A stretch of 64,000 nt of DNA from Streblospio benedicti. Lineage: Eukaryota > Annelida > Polychaeta > Spionida > Spionidae. Location of the stretch: positions 24,362,827 to 24,426,826 of the forward strand of contig CM032659.1 in the NCBI GenBank assembly GCA_019095985.1. The letters are read 5' to 3'. The position numbers and the translations under genes are program-made. How positions within the stretch are numbered: the first letter of the stretch is position 1; each line of letters begins with the position of its first letter. Of the stretch, positions 47,398 to 59,100 are shown in pieces. Below the pieces are notes generated by a model. The model was not told the origin of the DNA, searched no databases, and saw nothing but the letters and a program-made list of their open reading frames with translations.

Positions 47398-48294
47398 TGC
47401 CTCAGCCTAGTTACGGTCCTGATATGTACAGAGATATTACTGCATACTCTGCAACTTTTCAAACCTATTTATTTGTTTTGGACGTCATGTTGTTACAGTG
47501 GAGACTTCAAGAGATGACTTGACTTAGGAGACGATTTGTTTCCTGTCATGCCATTTTCTATGCATAATGCACATGGTTACTTGACCTATAACCCTTTCAT
47601 GTGACAATATCAACAAATCAAACACCACACCAGAAAATTGGTCTGGCCGAACAAAACATTGCATTGATTGGCTGTTTATTCCCAGGCCCTCCCGACTGAA
47701 AGTAAGTGAGTAACGGAAGGGTCTGGGTTGACCGAGACTATGTCGACGTGCATTTCACTGGGAGGCAACAGCCACAAAAACACAGTACTCTAAGAAAAAT
47801 CAATAATTCTAAAATGAACAAAATATATTGGAGAAAAACTCTACAAAAAACTGATACAGTCCCATTTTTTCTTAAAATACACTCTTAGATTTTGATACTG
47901 CCCCTACATATTATATACTAGCTGTTTACCCGGCGTTGCTCGGGTTGAAACAGATGAGATCCGGAACATATTAGATGCTCCTCCCTCCCCATCCTTTCTG
48001 TCCCACATCCCTTGAACCAATTCTCGTCAGTATACAGATTAAATACACCTCCATCACCGTCCTCCCATCGTCATATGTCAGCTATTTACTCACTAAATGT
48101 ACTAAATATGACAATGACTGATCCCTCTAATATCCCTCCCCCAGCTACTGCTACCCATGGTAAACACGTGCGGAACAGATCAAATGTCCCACTCATCTCT
48201 ACCCTTCCTTCCAACCCCCCCACCCCCATCTCTTTCCAACCCTCTCTACCCCATCCCCATCTAAACAGGTCCATAATTAACGCACCCCCTTCCT

Positions 48295-48591
48295 GCTTGG
48301 CCAGAATACTTCAGTTGATGATACAAGCATGAAATTTGGCATGAATGATGTCTGTAGGGTATATTTTCAGAAAAAGTCGTAGCCACGTGAAATTCCAAGA
48401 TGGCGGCCATTTTTCAAGATGGCCGCCAATTTCTGAAATGAATTACTTTAAAATCCATTCATATAATGATGGAAGCATGATATTTTGCACAAATAATGTA
48501 TGTAAAATATATGTTCACTACCAACTCCTTCCCAACTGAAAATTCAAGATGGCCGCCATTTTTCAAGATGGCTGCCACTCTTTTTAGTGTT
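48295..48591. repeat. Left terminal inverted repeat
   Basis: Starts GCTTGGCCAGAATACTTCAG and carries AAGATGGCGGCC / AAGATGGCCGCC units at about 48400-48430 and 48546-48583. It is the reverse complement of the right TIR with scattered mismatches. Confidence 0.88.
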
Positions 48592-48784
48592 TATGTACTA
48601 TATACTGAACGCACTGATCGCATACACATGAACGTTTTATTCATATCAGTAATCACATATACATCTCTTAAATAGTTATAATATCAACAAAAGAAACAAG
48701 CTACAAAAGATTTCTAATAATAATATTCATCCTAACTAAAGTTCCTCAGTTGCTATTATTCAGCTAAATGTGGAGTCCTAACGA

Positions 48785-49557
48785 TCACTGCGAAATCAGA
48801 CACAGACAACTGCATAGCTGTGTGCAACTCAATCCATTCTTAATGCATTTGCATCTTCCACTGCATTTTTTGCAACCACATTTGGTGAGCTGACGGCAAC
48901 TTTTAGAAATTGGCTCTAATGTTGTCCAAACGACTGTCCATCTATCGCCATTCTTGGACCAGCCCCACTCTGAAGGACATTGAAGTTCTGGCTGAGCTAT
49001 CAAACATTGGCCCCAAACATGAGCTGCTTGGTAGGCAGCTCTTTTGGCATGTTCTTTCAATGCTGCTTGTGTGGGGGTATTGTATCATATGATCTTTGCT
49101 TTCTGGCAAATAAATCTAACCTTGCTTCATTTACAGAAGATGTTGTGCTGGATCGGTCATACATAAGGACAACATATTTTTCAAGATTTTGAAGGGCACA
49201 TTCATCAATTTCACATGGAACCTTACTAAGTTGAGCAAAAGTTTGAGAAATTTCATGAAAAACATTCCATGTTTGCCATGCACACTTTTTTCCTTTGCCG
49301 TTAAATGCAGAAATAAGATCACAACCTGTGAATGCATGGAAGAAGAGAATTCCTCTCACTTTCTCATGTCCTATGACATCAACAATATCATGTATTGGTA
49401 ACCATCGTGTGTGTTCGCCTTTTCCAAACCTAACCCACATTTTCTCCAGACCTTGCGCTTTGAGAGACGGCATAAATGATGTTGCAATGATCACAATATC
49501 TGTGTCATTTGCATCAATGATTTGACTTGAAGCCTCTCCTGACTGCATGCCACACAT
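48785..49557 (-). CDS. Transposon ORF fragment: XPG-like nuclease and CXC segment
   Basis: From 49557 down: ANDTDIVIIATSF, then FHAFTGCDLISAFNGKGKK. The D-x-D, the GCD and the following GxGKK hairpin match the XPG/FEN1 (PIN-like) active-site region. Then come NLEKYVVLMYDR and VNEARLDLFARKQRS. After a 1-nt shift in a CCCCC run near 49065-49080, the next frame gives EHAKRAAYQAAHVWGQC, GWSKNGDRWTVVWTTLEP and the cysteine-rich KCGCKKCSGRCKCIKNGLSC, a CXC (tesmin/TSO1-like) zinc segment. This protein layout is repeated widely in invertebrate genomes. Confidence 0.8.
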
Positions 49558-50105
49558 GTCGCAACAATGGAAGCAAAGAGTTGAAAATGTTCTTTTTTAT
49601 CTCTGCATGCCTGACCATTCTTAGATGGAACATGGGACTTTTTTCTAGCCATTCGACATCCAAACTTGGAAAAATTGGCACTAGTGAAAAGTTTTCAATT
49701 TTTGCAGGATATTGTTCTTTTTATCAAAAAATGCTGGTGGGATATTGGTGTAAAACAGTTCTGTCTTTTTGTACTATGTCTCAAAGGAAAGGGCTTTTTC
49801 AGTTTGTCCCATGTTATCTGAACTGGGATGTTGAAATATGGAAATACTGGTCCCATGGAAAGATGTTCAGAGCAGTAGTGGCTGTAACGGTAATTGTTGG
49901 AGAATGTCTTTAACAGCATATTCTTCAAATAAACAAATTTTTGGGGAACTTTTTAGCATTGATCAAACATGCACCATCATCAATCAGTAAATCTGATTGA
50001 GGTTTCAAATCTGGAACTGTTTAACGACTGCAAAATATTCACGAGATCGGATTGGACACACTGATATCATCTACATACTGGTTCAACAACAGTTTCACCC
50101 AATTG

Positions 50106-51295
50106 TCATGGATAAAAAAGTACCCTGTCATATGATATGCTGATTCCGTTTTCATGCAACTTATCAATCAATTCTCTCTTCCTTGTCTTGGCAAAGATTT
50201 TCATCCCCACGTATACTGCAAATGGTGTCTCACGATCCTTTGAATGTCTTTGCACTTTGGATGATTCACTATACTTAGAGAAACAGTTGTATTGCAAAAG
50301 TTGCGCAAGAGCTAAGTCGGACTTTCTAACACCTTGATTTAAATGTGACTTAATGTCTACACCATGTTCAATACTACTAATAAATTGTAATAGAGATTGT
50401 GGAACAGATTGTTCAAATCCATCTTTGAATTCTGTGTTAAATGCAGACTTGTGACCAAGCATATCCTTCCGTATGATATCTGCAGCCTTAGCTAAGTGAA
50501 TTGCATCCGTGTATTTACTGGCGTCAGAGAGTACTGTGCTTACATCTTGCTTAAAAGCTAAAAGAACTTCACGACCATTCTTGTGTGCCTCCAGTTCAGG
50601 AATCCTAGTAAGTAATTCTTCTTTCAACCGTGTGCTATTGACATCTGGAGAATGAACCCCCATTTGCTGTAAACGATGCTTTAGCAATGAAGTAAGCTCA
50701 GCCAATCTAAAAATAACTGGACTAGATTCTTTGTTTCCAACTTTGCTGTCTATCATATATATTAGGAGCTCTGAGAAAGCTGCAGGATATACATTTTTTC
50801 TAGACTGCTACTGTTTTCATTGTGTAACATTGTATTAAGTTGTGCTCTTTCAGCATTATACAAGTTAACTAGGCATTGTGGGTGATATTTCAATTCTTGG
50901 GCGACGACATCTCCAGCACTCAACTTAGCCAGAAGCTTGCCATTATTTAATTTCTTCGCACATTGATTAATGCGTTGGTTTAATTGCATCGTCATCGCTT
51001 GCCGCAAATTGGATATTTCATCTTCTTTTTCACACAGGAAGCATTCTACTTTTGGAGGTTCTGAAATCCTTTGTCTTTTTGTTTGGTCATCGCCATCCTT
51101 ATCAATAACTTTCTTTGCAGCGCTTTGTCTTTTTCTAGCTCTTTCTAATTTAGAATTGTTAAAAAGAAGTCTGCAGCTATTATGATATTTTGCCTTCATC
51201 TTTATCAATGTAGCTTCAATCCCAACCCCATCATCTAATCTTCCTGGATTAAATGGTAAAGGCATTTCATTCAAAATCATTAAACAGTGGTACAT
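50106..51295 (-). CDS. Transposon ORF fragment: N-terminal region
   Basis: Two frames. 51295-50762 codes FNPGRLDDGVGIEATLIKMK, then YHNSCRLLFNNSKLERARKR, a CFLCEKEDE zinc-like motif, and ELKYHPQCLVNLYN. 50756-50106 codes FRLAELTSLLKHRLQQMG, LKEELLTRIPELEAHKNGRE and further helices ending RKRELIDKLHENGISISYDR. These are the usual N-terminal parts of the same CXC/nuclease protein. A stretch of about 550 bp (49558-50105) that should link to the nuclease has no open frame. Confidence 0.75.
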
Positions 51296-52130
51296 TAACT
51301 GCTATATTTTTATAACCTGCATAATCCACTTCTCTCTGGAATGAAGATAATGGTGATCTAAGACATTCGTTGCTTTTGTCCTCCTGACAAAGACAGCATT
51401 TTTTCCAGTTTGTTACTGTTTCAGGATCCATTATTGTCTACTTCTTATGCATATATGATTTTACAACTGAAAAGAAAGAAAAAAAAACACATCTATATAA
51501 TTCTTAAAATTTGTCAAATAATAAGTCGTGTAGTTTGATTACCACTTTTATTGATATTGCAAGATAGACAATATTAAATTTGCATTACAAAATGATGTAG
51601 ATCTACCTCATTTCTCTGGTGTGTTTTTTCATATCTTTATACTTCAGTTTAAAAACATTGAAATGCTTCAAAATTTCATTAAAATCTTAATATTTGCTTC
51701 TTTGTGAGACAATGACAGCAACACACTTAAAAGACTATGCATGAGTGAGCATTTTTGTTACCATAAGGTACTGCATTGCAAATACTGCATTTCCAAGAAA
51801 TGCTGCAAAAATGCTGTTAGACCAGTAAATTTTCTCTGAATTATGACTGACCATGGATAAAGTGTTAGCCTTAAAAAAAATGAGATTTACCTTTAGGTAT
51901 TTACCATTTCACATTTCACCGTGTCTTTGAGCAATGCATAGTCTGATTTTACGAATTGATTGTGAAACAGACTCAATTACTCAAAATAGTGGCAGATGTC
52001 TTGGAAATTGGTGACCATCTTGAATGTTTTTGTAGCAAACACTTTTTTCAGTTCCATATACTATATTTGTGTAACAATCATACAAACATTGATGCTTGTT
52101 ACATTGAAATAAATATGTTAAAGCTAATCT

Positions 52131-52427
52131 GCTTCAAAAGTGGCGGCCATCTTGAAAAGTGGCGGCCATCTTGAAATTTCAGTTGGGAAGGAGTTGGTAG
52201 TGAAATATATATATTACCTACATTATTTGTGCAAAATATCAGGCTTCTATCATTATATGAATGGATTTTAAAGTAATTTACTTCAGAAACTGGCGGCCAT
52301 CTTGAAAAATGGCCGCCATCTTGGAATTTCACGTGGCTACGACTTTTTTCTGAAAATGTACCCTACAGACATCATTCATGCCAAATTTCATGCTTGTATC
52401 ATCAACTGAAGTATTTTATGGCTAAGC
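52131..52427. repeat. Right terminal inverted repeat
   Basis: Ends ATGCTTGTATCATCAACTGA followed by AGTATTTTATGGCTAAGC. Contains four GGCCATCTTG-type units at about 52141-52176 and 52291-52322. Complements the left TIR. Confidence 0.88.
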
Positions 52428-53398
52428 CGCTCCGCTTATCTACTTACGTGTAACGTACTACGTGTGACGTATATGCAGAGGAAACCCGCACGTTTAACGT
52501 TTATTTACACAAACATGGCCCTGTAATGAGCATGGCATCTATTTATTTTGAAAATAATTCGTAAATTGTTCGTAGCAGGGACGTGTACAGGTAACATAAT
52601 CTTATTCTGTGCACCCACTGGGTTATGAAGAATGATTTGCCAAAGTTTCGTGGTATTTGGAAATCTGCTTTTGAAGATGTTGCGCATATAACGAACACAC
52701 ACTCCCCATTTATATAATAGATATACTGTTGGAAACATCGACGTTTGGACTTTCAGATTGTGGTTTCACATATTGATTTTTCTTAAGTACCAAATACTTA
52801 TGATTCTGCGAACTTAGACACCAGTAAAAATCACTCTCAACAATGTTTGGTGTAAAATTGCAAAAATGCGTCCATCGGGACACATCTCAGAAAGTGTCTT
52901 AATCGTAAGGTCAACCTCTTGTCTACAACATATCAACATATTAATCTTTTTGGTCGGTGCGCATGGTCCGAAAAAAGCAAAGATATTTCGTAACTTTGGC
53001 TATTTCTAACAGTTTTCTCCATTTAAACACATTATAAGAAATCTGACCTAGATAACTTTCGGTACTAGTCGCATGAACAACAAACTTACTCGGCGTGGAC
53101 ACATTTTGTTAGTACAAGATAGCTCTTTAAAAGTTTTTTTTTCCATGTAGGATGGCATTTCAGAATATTAAGATTCGAGTGCGCAAGCATCGTATTTTGG
53201 GAACAAACTTAGGCTAAAATGTGCATTTTGCGAGAGATAACAAGCCCAGCGCACCTGCCACTTCCAGGAAAAGGCCGAACTTCAAAGAGATCGCACTCTG
53301 CTGCGGTAATGCTCTTTGGTAGCGTGGTCTCGGCCTGATTTTTAAAAGCTACTTTGTTATTTGAAATTTATCACACAGCACGTTGAAGAAGATGGCAA

Positions 53399-53436
53399 AG
53401 TGGAATGTGTTACTGGTACCAGTAACACATTCCACT
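53399..53436. repeat. Perfect 38-bp palindrome
   Basis: Each half (AGTGGAATGTGTTACTGGT) is followed directly by its exact reverse complement, with no loop. Confidence 0.95.
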
Positions 53437-53859
53437 GTGACACAAAATGCCAGTATTACTCCTCCTTTACAAGTACAATATGCAGAATGAATTTTTCCCT
53501 CTTCCATGCATGGTAGACCAATTTGGTCGATCTCTTGTTCTGGGTTTAACTTTGCTTCTTATAGCAAAAATATTTGATCTCATCAAAATTTTGGAAACAT
53601 ATTTTGAAAACATAACCATCAATGGCCATTGTATGTCCTTTCCATTTTATTATATTGTCTAAAGATTTCATGATCATAGTCATCAAAAGAAGTCAAATTG
53701 AGAGCATAAAATAGAAACTAAAGGTATAATGGCTATATTGTCAGTATAACCCTTCAATGTTGTTGGACTAGGATATGTTCTGTCTCCAATAAAAAGATTT
53801 TTTCTTCTAATATTTCACCACGGTCTTCTATCATACCATACGGATATTTTCCAAAGAAA

Positions 53860-53942
53860 ATTGAGCCCCATTCTCATGTCTCATAAAGAATCAAGGGCCA
53901 TTCTCACATCTCAAAATAGGTATATTTCCTCCTCTCAGTTCC
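53860..53942. repeat. Dispersed repeat, copy B
   Basis: CCCCATTCTCATGTCTCATA, then GGGCCATTCTCACATCTCAA and TATATTTCCTCCTC: the reverse complement of motifs in 23880-24130. Confidence 0.7.
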
Positions 53943-54326
53943 TAGGCTAGAAGCCTGATGACATAATTCAACTAATCCAAGTTTTACTTCTTTGTGTATG
54001 ACACACCTCTTTTCTTAAAATATTCTTGCAATTCTTTCACCGACTACCCATGTCAAGTAGATCTATTCATTTTGAAGTGTTTATAAAATACACAGAGTCC
54101 ACTTGCAATAAATTTTACTAATATATTATATATAAATATTGTATATAGCTCTATATATGTAAATGTATATTATATAATTATAACTACAACATATACGATA
54201 TATCAATCACTGTGCGTTTAATAGACAGTAACATCTGTATATAGTTTTTAAAATGTCACTGTCATTCAAATATGTAATCCTGATTCCTGTAGTCTATAGA
54301 TCTAGTCCACAATCGACAACAAAATT

Positions 54327-54426
54327 NNNNNNNNNNNNNNNNNNNNNNNNNNNNNNNNNNNNNNNNNNNNNNNNNNNNNNNNNNNNNNNNNNNNNNNNNN
54401 NNNNNNNNNNNNNNNNNNNNNNNNNN
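54327..54426. other. Assembly gap, 100 N
   Basis: Exactly 100 N; a GCC-rich microsatellite starts about 160 bp downstream, which may explain the break. Confidence 0.98.
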
Positions 54427-54587
54427 CGACCAAACTATATCAGTAATCAGCGCCAGCAATAACAAGATTAACATTTTAGAACATAGGGAGATCCAGAAGA
54501 TGGGGGGGGGCGGGCGCCTGCCCCCACCCCCTTCCCACCAAAATACTTTTTAGTTTCATGGGGTTTGTGGCTTGCCTGCCATCAATG

Positions 54588-54758
54588 TAGTCGTCGTCGC
54601 CGCCGTCGTCGTCGTAAATAAATAAATGCGCTGCGCCGCCGCCGCCGCCGCCGCGGTGCTCGTGGCCGCCGCCGCCGCCGCCGCCGCCGCATTAAAGAAA
54701 TAAATGCCGCCGCCGCTGCCGCCGCCGCTCGCCGCCGTCGTCGTCGTCGCCGTCGTCA
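54588..54758. repeat. GCC/GTC trinucleotide microsatellite
   Basis: Long runs of GCC and GTC units broken by two ATAAATAAATG-like insertions. The antisense frame reads Ala/Thr-rich low complexity and is not a gene. Confidence 0.93.
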
Positions 54759-55469
54759 AGCCGTCATTTTCCATTTCTTCCCAATAAATTTCTCTACACT
54801 GGTGTCATAAAATGTACCCAAAAATCATATTTGTCAACATTGACTCAAAAAGAAAATTCAAACTGCAAATTTGATAGAAAATGTTTAGTTAGAATATAGA
54901 GTTTTAAGTATTGAACGAATGTTATATACTTATTATGTAATCTTGGATAAAAAGAAAAAGAACGGTTTGTTAATAACTTATATAACTAGAATAATATGTC
55001 AGTTTAATCAAATCTATTAGTCTATAATATTGACTTCTTATCAGCCTTAATTAATATTTGTGGCCAGCTTATTGTGACTTTTGGCGCACTGGTGATAGAG
55101 ATTGCAATTTCGTGCAGGGCTCCTTTTTTTCCACGGGGATATGGAAGTAATATATAAATCCACTTTTTATGGGTATTGATAATTTATCAAAATGGATACT
55201 AATAATTGTTGAATAATAAGTTATTAGGGGCAACATGACAAGGGTATCAAAAACAAAATCATTAATTCAATTGTCGTGTATTTATAATACACAACGTTTT
55301 GCTGCTTTTGGCATTTTACCCATACACAACGCTCCCTGATCCATCATTTTACCCATGTACACCCTTCGGCCGCGATGCTATGCTATTAAATCAGCCAAGC
55401 CACACCCAAATCACGTGAGCTGAGCTAGCTGCAACTGGCGGTATGATATGTGAGTAATATTAATTTCCG

Positions 55470-55690
55470 TCCTCGGGTTGGATTCGAACCCACAACCTCT
55501 GGGTTGAGATGATAACTGACCAAGTATGTAGGCTGGGGTTACAGAGACATCGGTTCATCCGAGTAACCTTTTAACAGCCCGCTGCTTGGGATGATGGTAT
55601 CATTCTGGTCTGACAACCCTGGGGTTGTGAGTTCGAGTCCGGTCACAAGCCACTTGATATAGTAAAATGGAAGATGTCTCTTCAGCTATA
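55470..55690. repeat. tRNA-derived SINE pair
   Basis: A reversed box B (GGATTCGAACCCACAACC) at 55480-55497 is followed by a forward tRNA-like head at 55580-55640 (GCTGCTTGGGATGATGGTAT to GTGAGTTCGAGTCC) and a tail (CCACTTGATATAGT) shared with the 27.5-kb copy. Confidence 0.78.
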
Positions 55691-56074
55691 TCAATACAGT
55701 GGCTGGAGCTTGCTTGGCAGTGAGAGTAGAATTAATGCAGACTGTTCCAATATTCATTAACATTAAAGTGAATTTCAAAGATCCGTTGTATTATGTTCCA
55801 GTTAGCAAGTAGCCATGTAGTTATGTATAATTTAATTTCATTATTCAATCATGTATGAGCAAATAAATCCCTGTTAGGTTCCATTTAGCGTCCAATCAGA
55901 CACATTTTGTTCACGGGTTGCAGGGCTGCAATGTTTTCATGGACATATTTGGTGATGCATCTTTACCACCTGCCAATCAATAATTAATACCCTTTAAACA
56001 AAACCCCTACACTGTACACTTTTTGGAGATAGAAATTCAACATAATCATTGACGTACAACTATTGTATTGACAG

Positions 56075-56188
56075 ACGTATGTATGTCGGCCCCTTGCCTC
56101 AACTCTGGCACGTGCAACACCAACAGCGATGGAACGTATGTCTGCGTGTGCCCACCCAACCACTCTGGAGCGAATTGTGAAACTCATG
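56075..56188 (+). CDS. Exon: EGF domain 1
   Basis: 38 codons, phase 1-1. VCMSAPCLNSGTCNTN, then YVCVCPPNHSGANCE: six cysteines with EGF spacing. Confidence 0.9.
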
Positions 56189-59100
56189 GTCAGTAAACAA
56201 CTAGGGTTACCTGTATGTATGAAACACATTGTGAGCATTGGACAACACATGGTGGATCATGAATGTTCTCTTACAGAATACACTTTTACTGAGCAAACAT
56301 TTAAACATTATACTAAATAGATTTGTAACACACCTTATGTCATTTTTCCTAATTGACAACTTTTATAATCAGCCTCTGCATAATTTCTTCCGTACTTGTG
56401 TGCTATTGAAATCACTGGTACTGCTAATCCTTAGCATTGACATTAGATTTGTCATTGACAGACCCATGCCATTCATCGCCGTGCCTAAATAATGGAGGTT
56501 GCACTGTTAGCAATGGAGGATATGGCTGCTCGTGCTGGGAAGGTTTCACAGGACCACATTGTGAACACATTATTGAAGGTCAGTACACACAAATACCATT
56601 GCAATGGACTACTGTATTTACTGCTATTATACTGGTATATCTGCAGATATTCTAGATCTGTTGAAGGGTGATGGATCTTAACACTGTCACATTTATACAT
56701 GCAAAATTCATATGTTCGGGTGGGTAATTACATAATGCAAGATAATGTAAATGCAATGTTGAACAGTATTTTTTTTAGCATTCAGTATTGGCCCAAGGTT
56801 TATTTTATGGACTAGTGTTTATAACAGAGGCTGCTTTATGGATATAACTGGTCATGGCTGAGTCTGATTTATGGACCATTATATACAACAGGGTCTGCCT
56901 TATAGACCATTGCATATAAAACAGGGTCTGCTTTTATGGGCTACTATTTATAACAGGTAAGCTGAAGTGAGAATTCTCCATTCATTGAAATAATAATGTA
57001 TATATATATTTGTACAAGTTTCATTAATTATACATGAAGCTGTGTTTTAATATGTACATGTACATGTGTTAAAGGTGTGCTTATATGTACAGGGTGAATG
57101 TTCTGTGAAGGTTTTCTGTGATAGCATACAATGCATACTGTCATAACATCCAGTCGGTTTTGCTGGCTTTTGGACAGCAACACACCAATAATACCTTAAT
57201 TATTTTGTCAGATTGTAGATATATCTCTGAAACATGACACTCGTTTCTTCATATTTGTAGACTGCCAGTACCTGTACGAACGTGGCAACACAACAAATGG
57301 TGTATACACCATCCATCCAATAGGCGGCGCCCCCCAGTCTCTGTGTACTGCGACATGGCAAAGGGGAGCTGGACTGTCATTAGTGTGAGTATTTTAGTGG
57401 GTCACACATGTCATTATAATGACCTTTTCATTTTACTTTCACGCAGTTTACAATCGTCATACCCGAGTTCATGCTTTTGCAGTCAAAGACCAATGCTGAC
57501 TGGAACAACAAACTATGGGCTGACTTTTAAAGTTGGTTTTGGGGACCCTGCAGGTATTATTGTCCACTTAATACTAGAAGATATTTGATCCATACTTCAT
57601 CCAGATACCATTTGCCAATCGGTAAAAAAAAGGCCCAAACACTTGCCACCATTTGGTAAATACTTGCAAGGATGAATTGCTTTTTTCATTTATGTTTAAA
57701 CTTTTACAACAAGGTTGAATATTTAAAAGTTATATACTGGCATTTGTGAATAATAGCCGGTCCTGAACAAAAGTGGCTAGCTCTTAATTATTTAGAATAC
57801 TATTGTAGAAAAGTAGCTTGCCCATCAAGCTGTGAACGTTTGATGAAAAGCAACATAGCTTTGCTAAAATAGCATGATAAGGGCTATCTTTGCTAAAAAG
57901 ATATACCGTGATAAGGGGGCTAGCTTTGCTAAACAAATACCATGATAAGGGCTAGCTTTGCTAAAAAAAACATGATAAGGGCAAGTGGGAAGTCCTTTTT
58001 TGTACCCTATAATCATATATATTTTGATGCACCGGTTTGCATTTCAGGTCAACACTACTTCGGCAATGATAACATCTTCTATTTGACACGTCAAGCAGCC
58101 TACAAATTGGACATCGAGTTTATTGCATGGGATAATTCTGTTAACACTTTCCACGCTGCAAACTTTTCCATTGGTGATGAGGCCAACTTATATCAGTAAG
58201 ATTGCCATTCATTTTGTTTCGCAATAAAAAGGTAATTCGTCTATTTTGTAATAGCATTCTGATAAAAATGGTTTAATATTGTGTAGGACTCTAGTACACG
58301 GGTTGATTGCGCCATCACTACAAAGTATAAAGTAGACATAGATGTGTGCTTCTGTGGCCGAGTGGATAGAGCGTTGTACTAGTGACCAGACAGTCATTGG
58401 TTCGATTCCAGGTCGGGTCTGATGGTGGATGTTGAGCAAACTCATTCCGCGTGGCACCTACACGTTAATTAAGTACAGGTCATTGGGTTGTTGTGTGAGT
58501 GATTATCATTGTGCGCTTAAAACATGCAAAGTAACTTCTTGCATCTCTTTGATAAAAGTGAATTATACAAATGATATATATATCATATGTAGATGTGTGG
58601 CCAGATACCTCCACCCCCCCCCACACACACACACACATAGAAAACTGGCTAGGTAGTGTTATATACTATACTATACTTGACTATTAAGTGCATCTAACAA
58701 TTCATTAGCTTTTCACATGCAATTCCCCGCAGCTGAAGTACTAAGCGCAGTTCAGCCTCATTGTTTCCTTTGTTTACACATTTCAGATTGTCAATATCAG
58801 GATTTTCGAGCACCCCGTCAACATTGAGGGACTTTTCGTTGCCTGGCATAATGGCATGAAATTCACCTCACGGGATTCGGACAATGACATGCGCAGCCCT
58901 GCGAATTGCGCAAGTACATACGGAGCTGGCTTCTGGTTTAATAACTGCCACAGAGTGCTCCTGACAGGTTAGTTAGTTTGAAATTTATGATTATTTCTAA
59001 AATAAATGGATATGGTCAATTACACTTAAAATTGATTAATGACTTAGAATAATAGCTTCACTAACTATAATCTGTTATGAATTGATGTAATTACATCTGA

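Larger units (their letters stand above)
42971..48294. other. Intergenic with repeats and a CpG patch
   Basis: No firm gene. Holds a degenerate SINE at 44550-44720, a GC-rich patch at 44941-45190, a CpG cluster at 45464-45560, a G run, and an A-rich tract with a palindrome. The 47925-47950 stretch (TGTTTACCCGGCGTTGCTCG) looks like the edge of a dispersed repeat. Confidence 0.5.
48295..52427 (-). mobile_element. Academ-like DNA transposon, about 4.1 kb, decayed
   Basis: Bounded by terminal inverted repeats of about 297 bp (48295-48591 and 52131-52427). The minus strand encodes, from 51295 down to 48785, an N-terminal Lys-rich region with CxxC zinc-binding-like motifs (FLCEKEDE), a helical middle, an XPG/PIN-like nuclease segment and a C-terminal CXC segment. 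Academ elements are DNA transposons known to carry an XPG-type nuclease; assignment here rests on the nuclease and the long TIRs and is inference. The ORF is split over at least four frames, so it is inactive. A 3-4 bp target duplication could not be resolved by eye. Confidence 0.78.
52428..56074. other. Intergenic or 5' intron of the EGF-FReD gene
   Basis: No coding exon seen. Holds a perfect palindrome, a dispersed repeat, a 100-N gap, a GCC/GTC microsatellite and a SINE pair, each listed separately. An AT-rich block lies at 54110-54200. Confidence 0.5.

Noticed and set aside
48086-48332. Pro/Ser-rich frames on both strands
   Set aside because: C-rich low-complexity DNA at the flank of the transposon; no domain.
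54556-54774. Ala/Thr/Gly-rich frame on -
   Set aside because: Translation of a GCC/GTC microsatellite.
58344-58420. tRNA gene
   Set aside because: Box A and box B are present but no acceptor stem or anticodon arm could be paired; it fits a SINE head.
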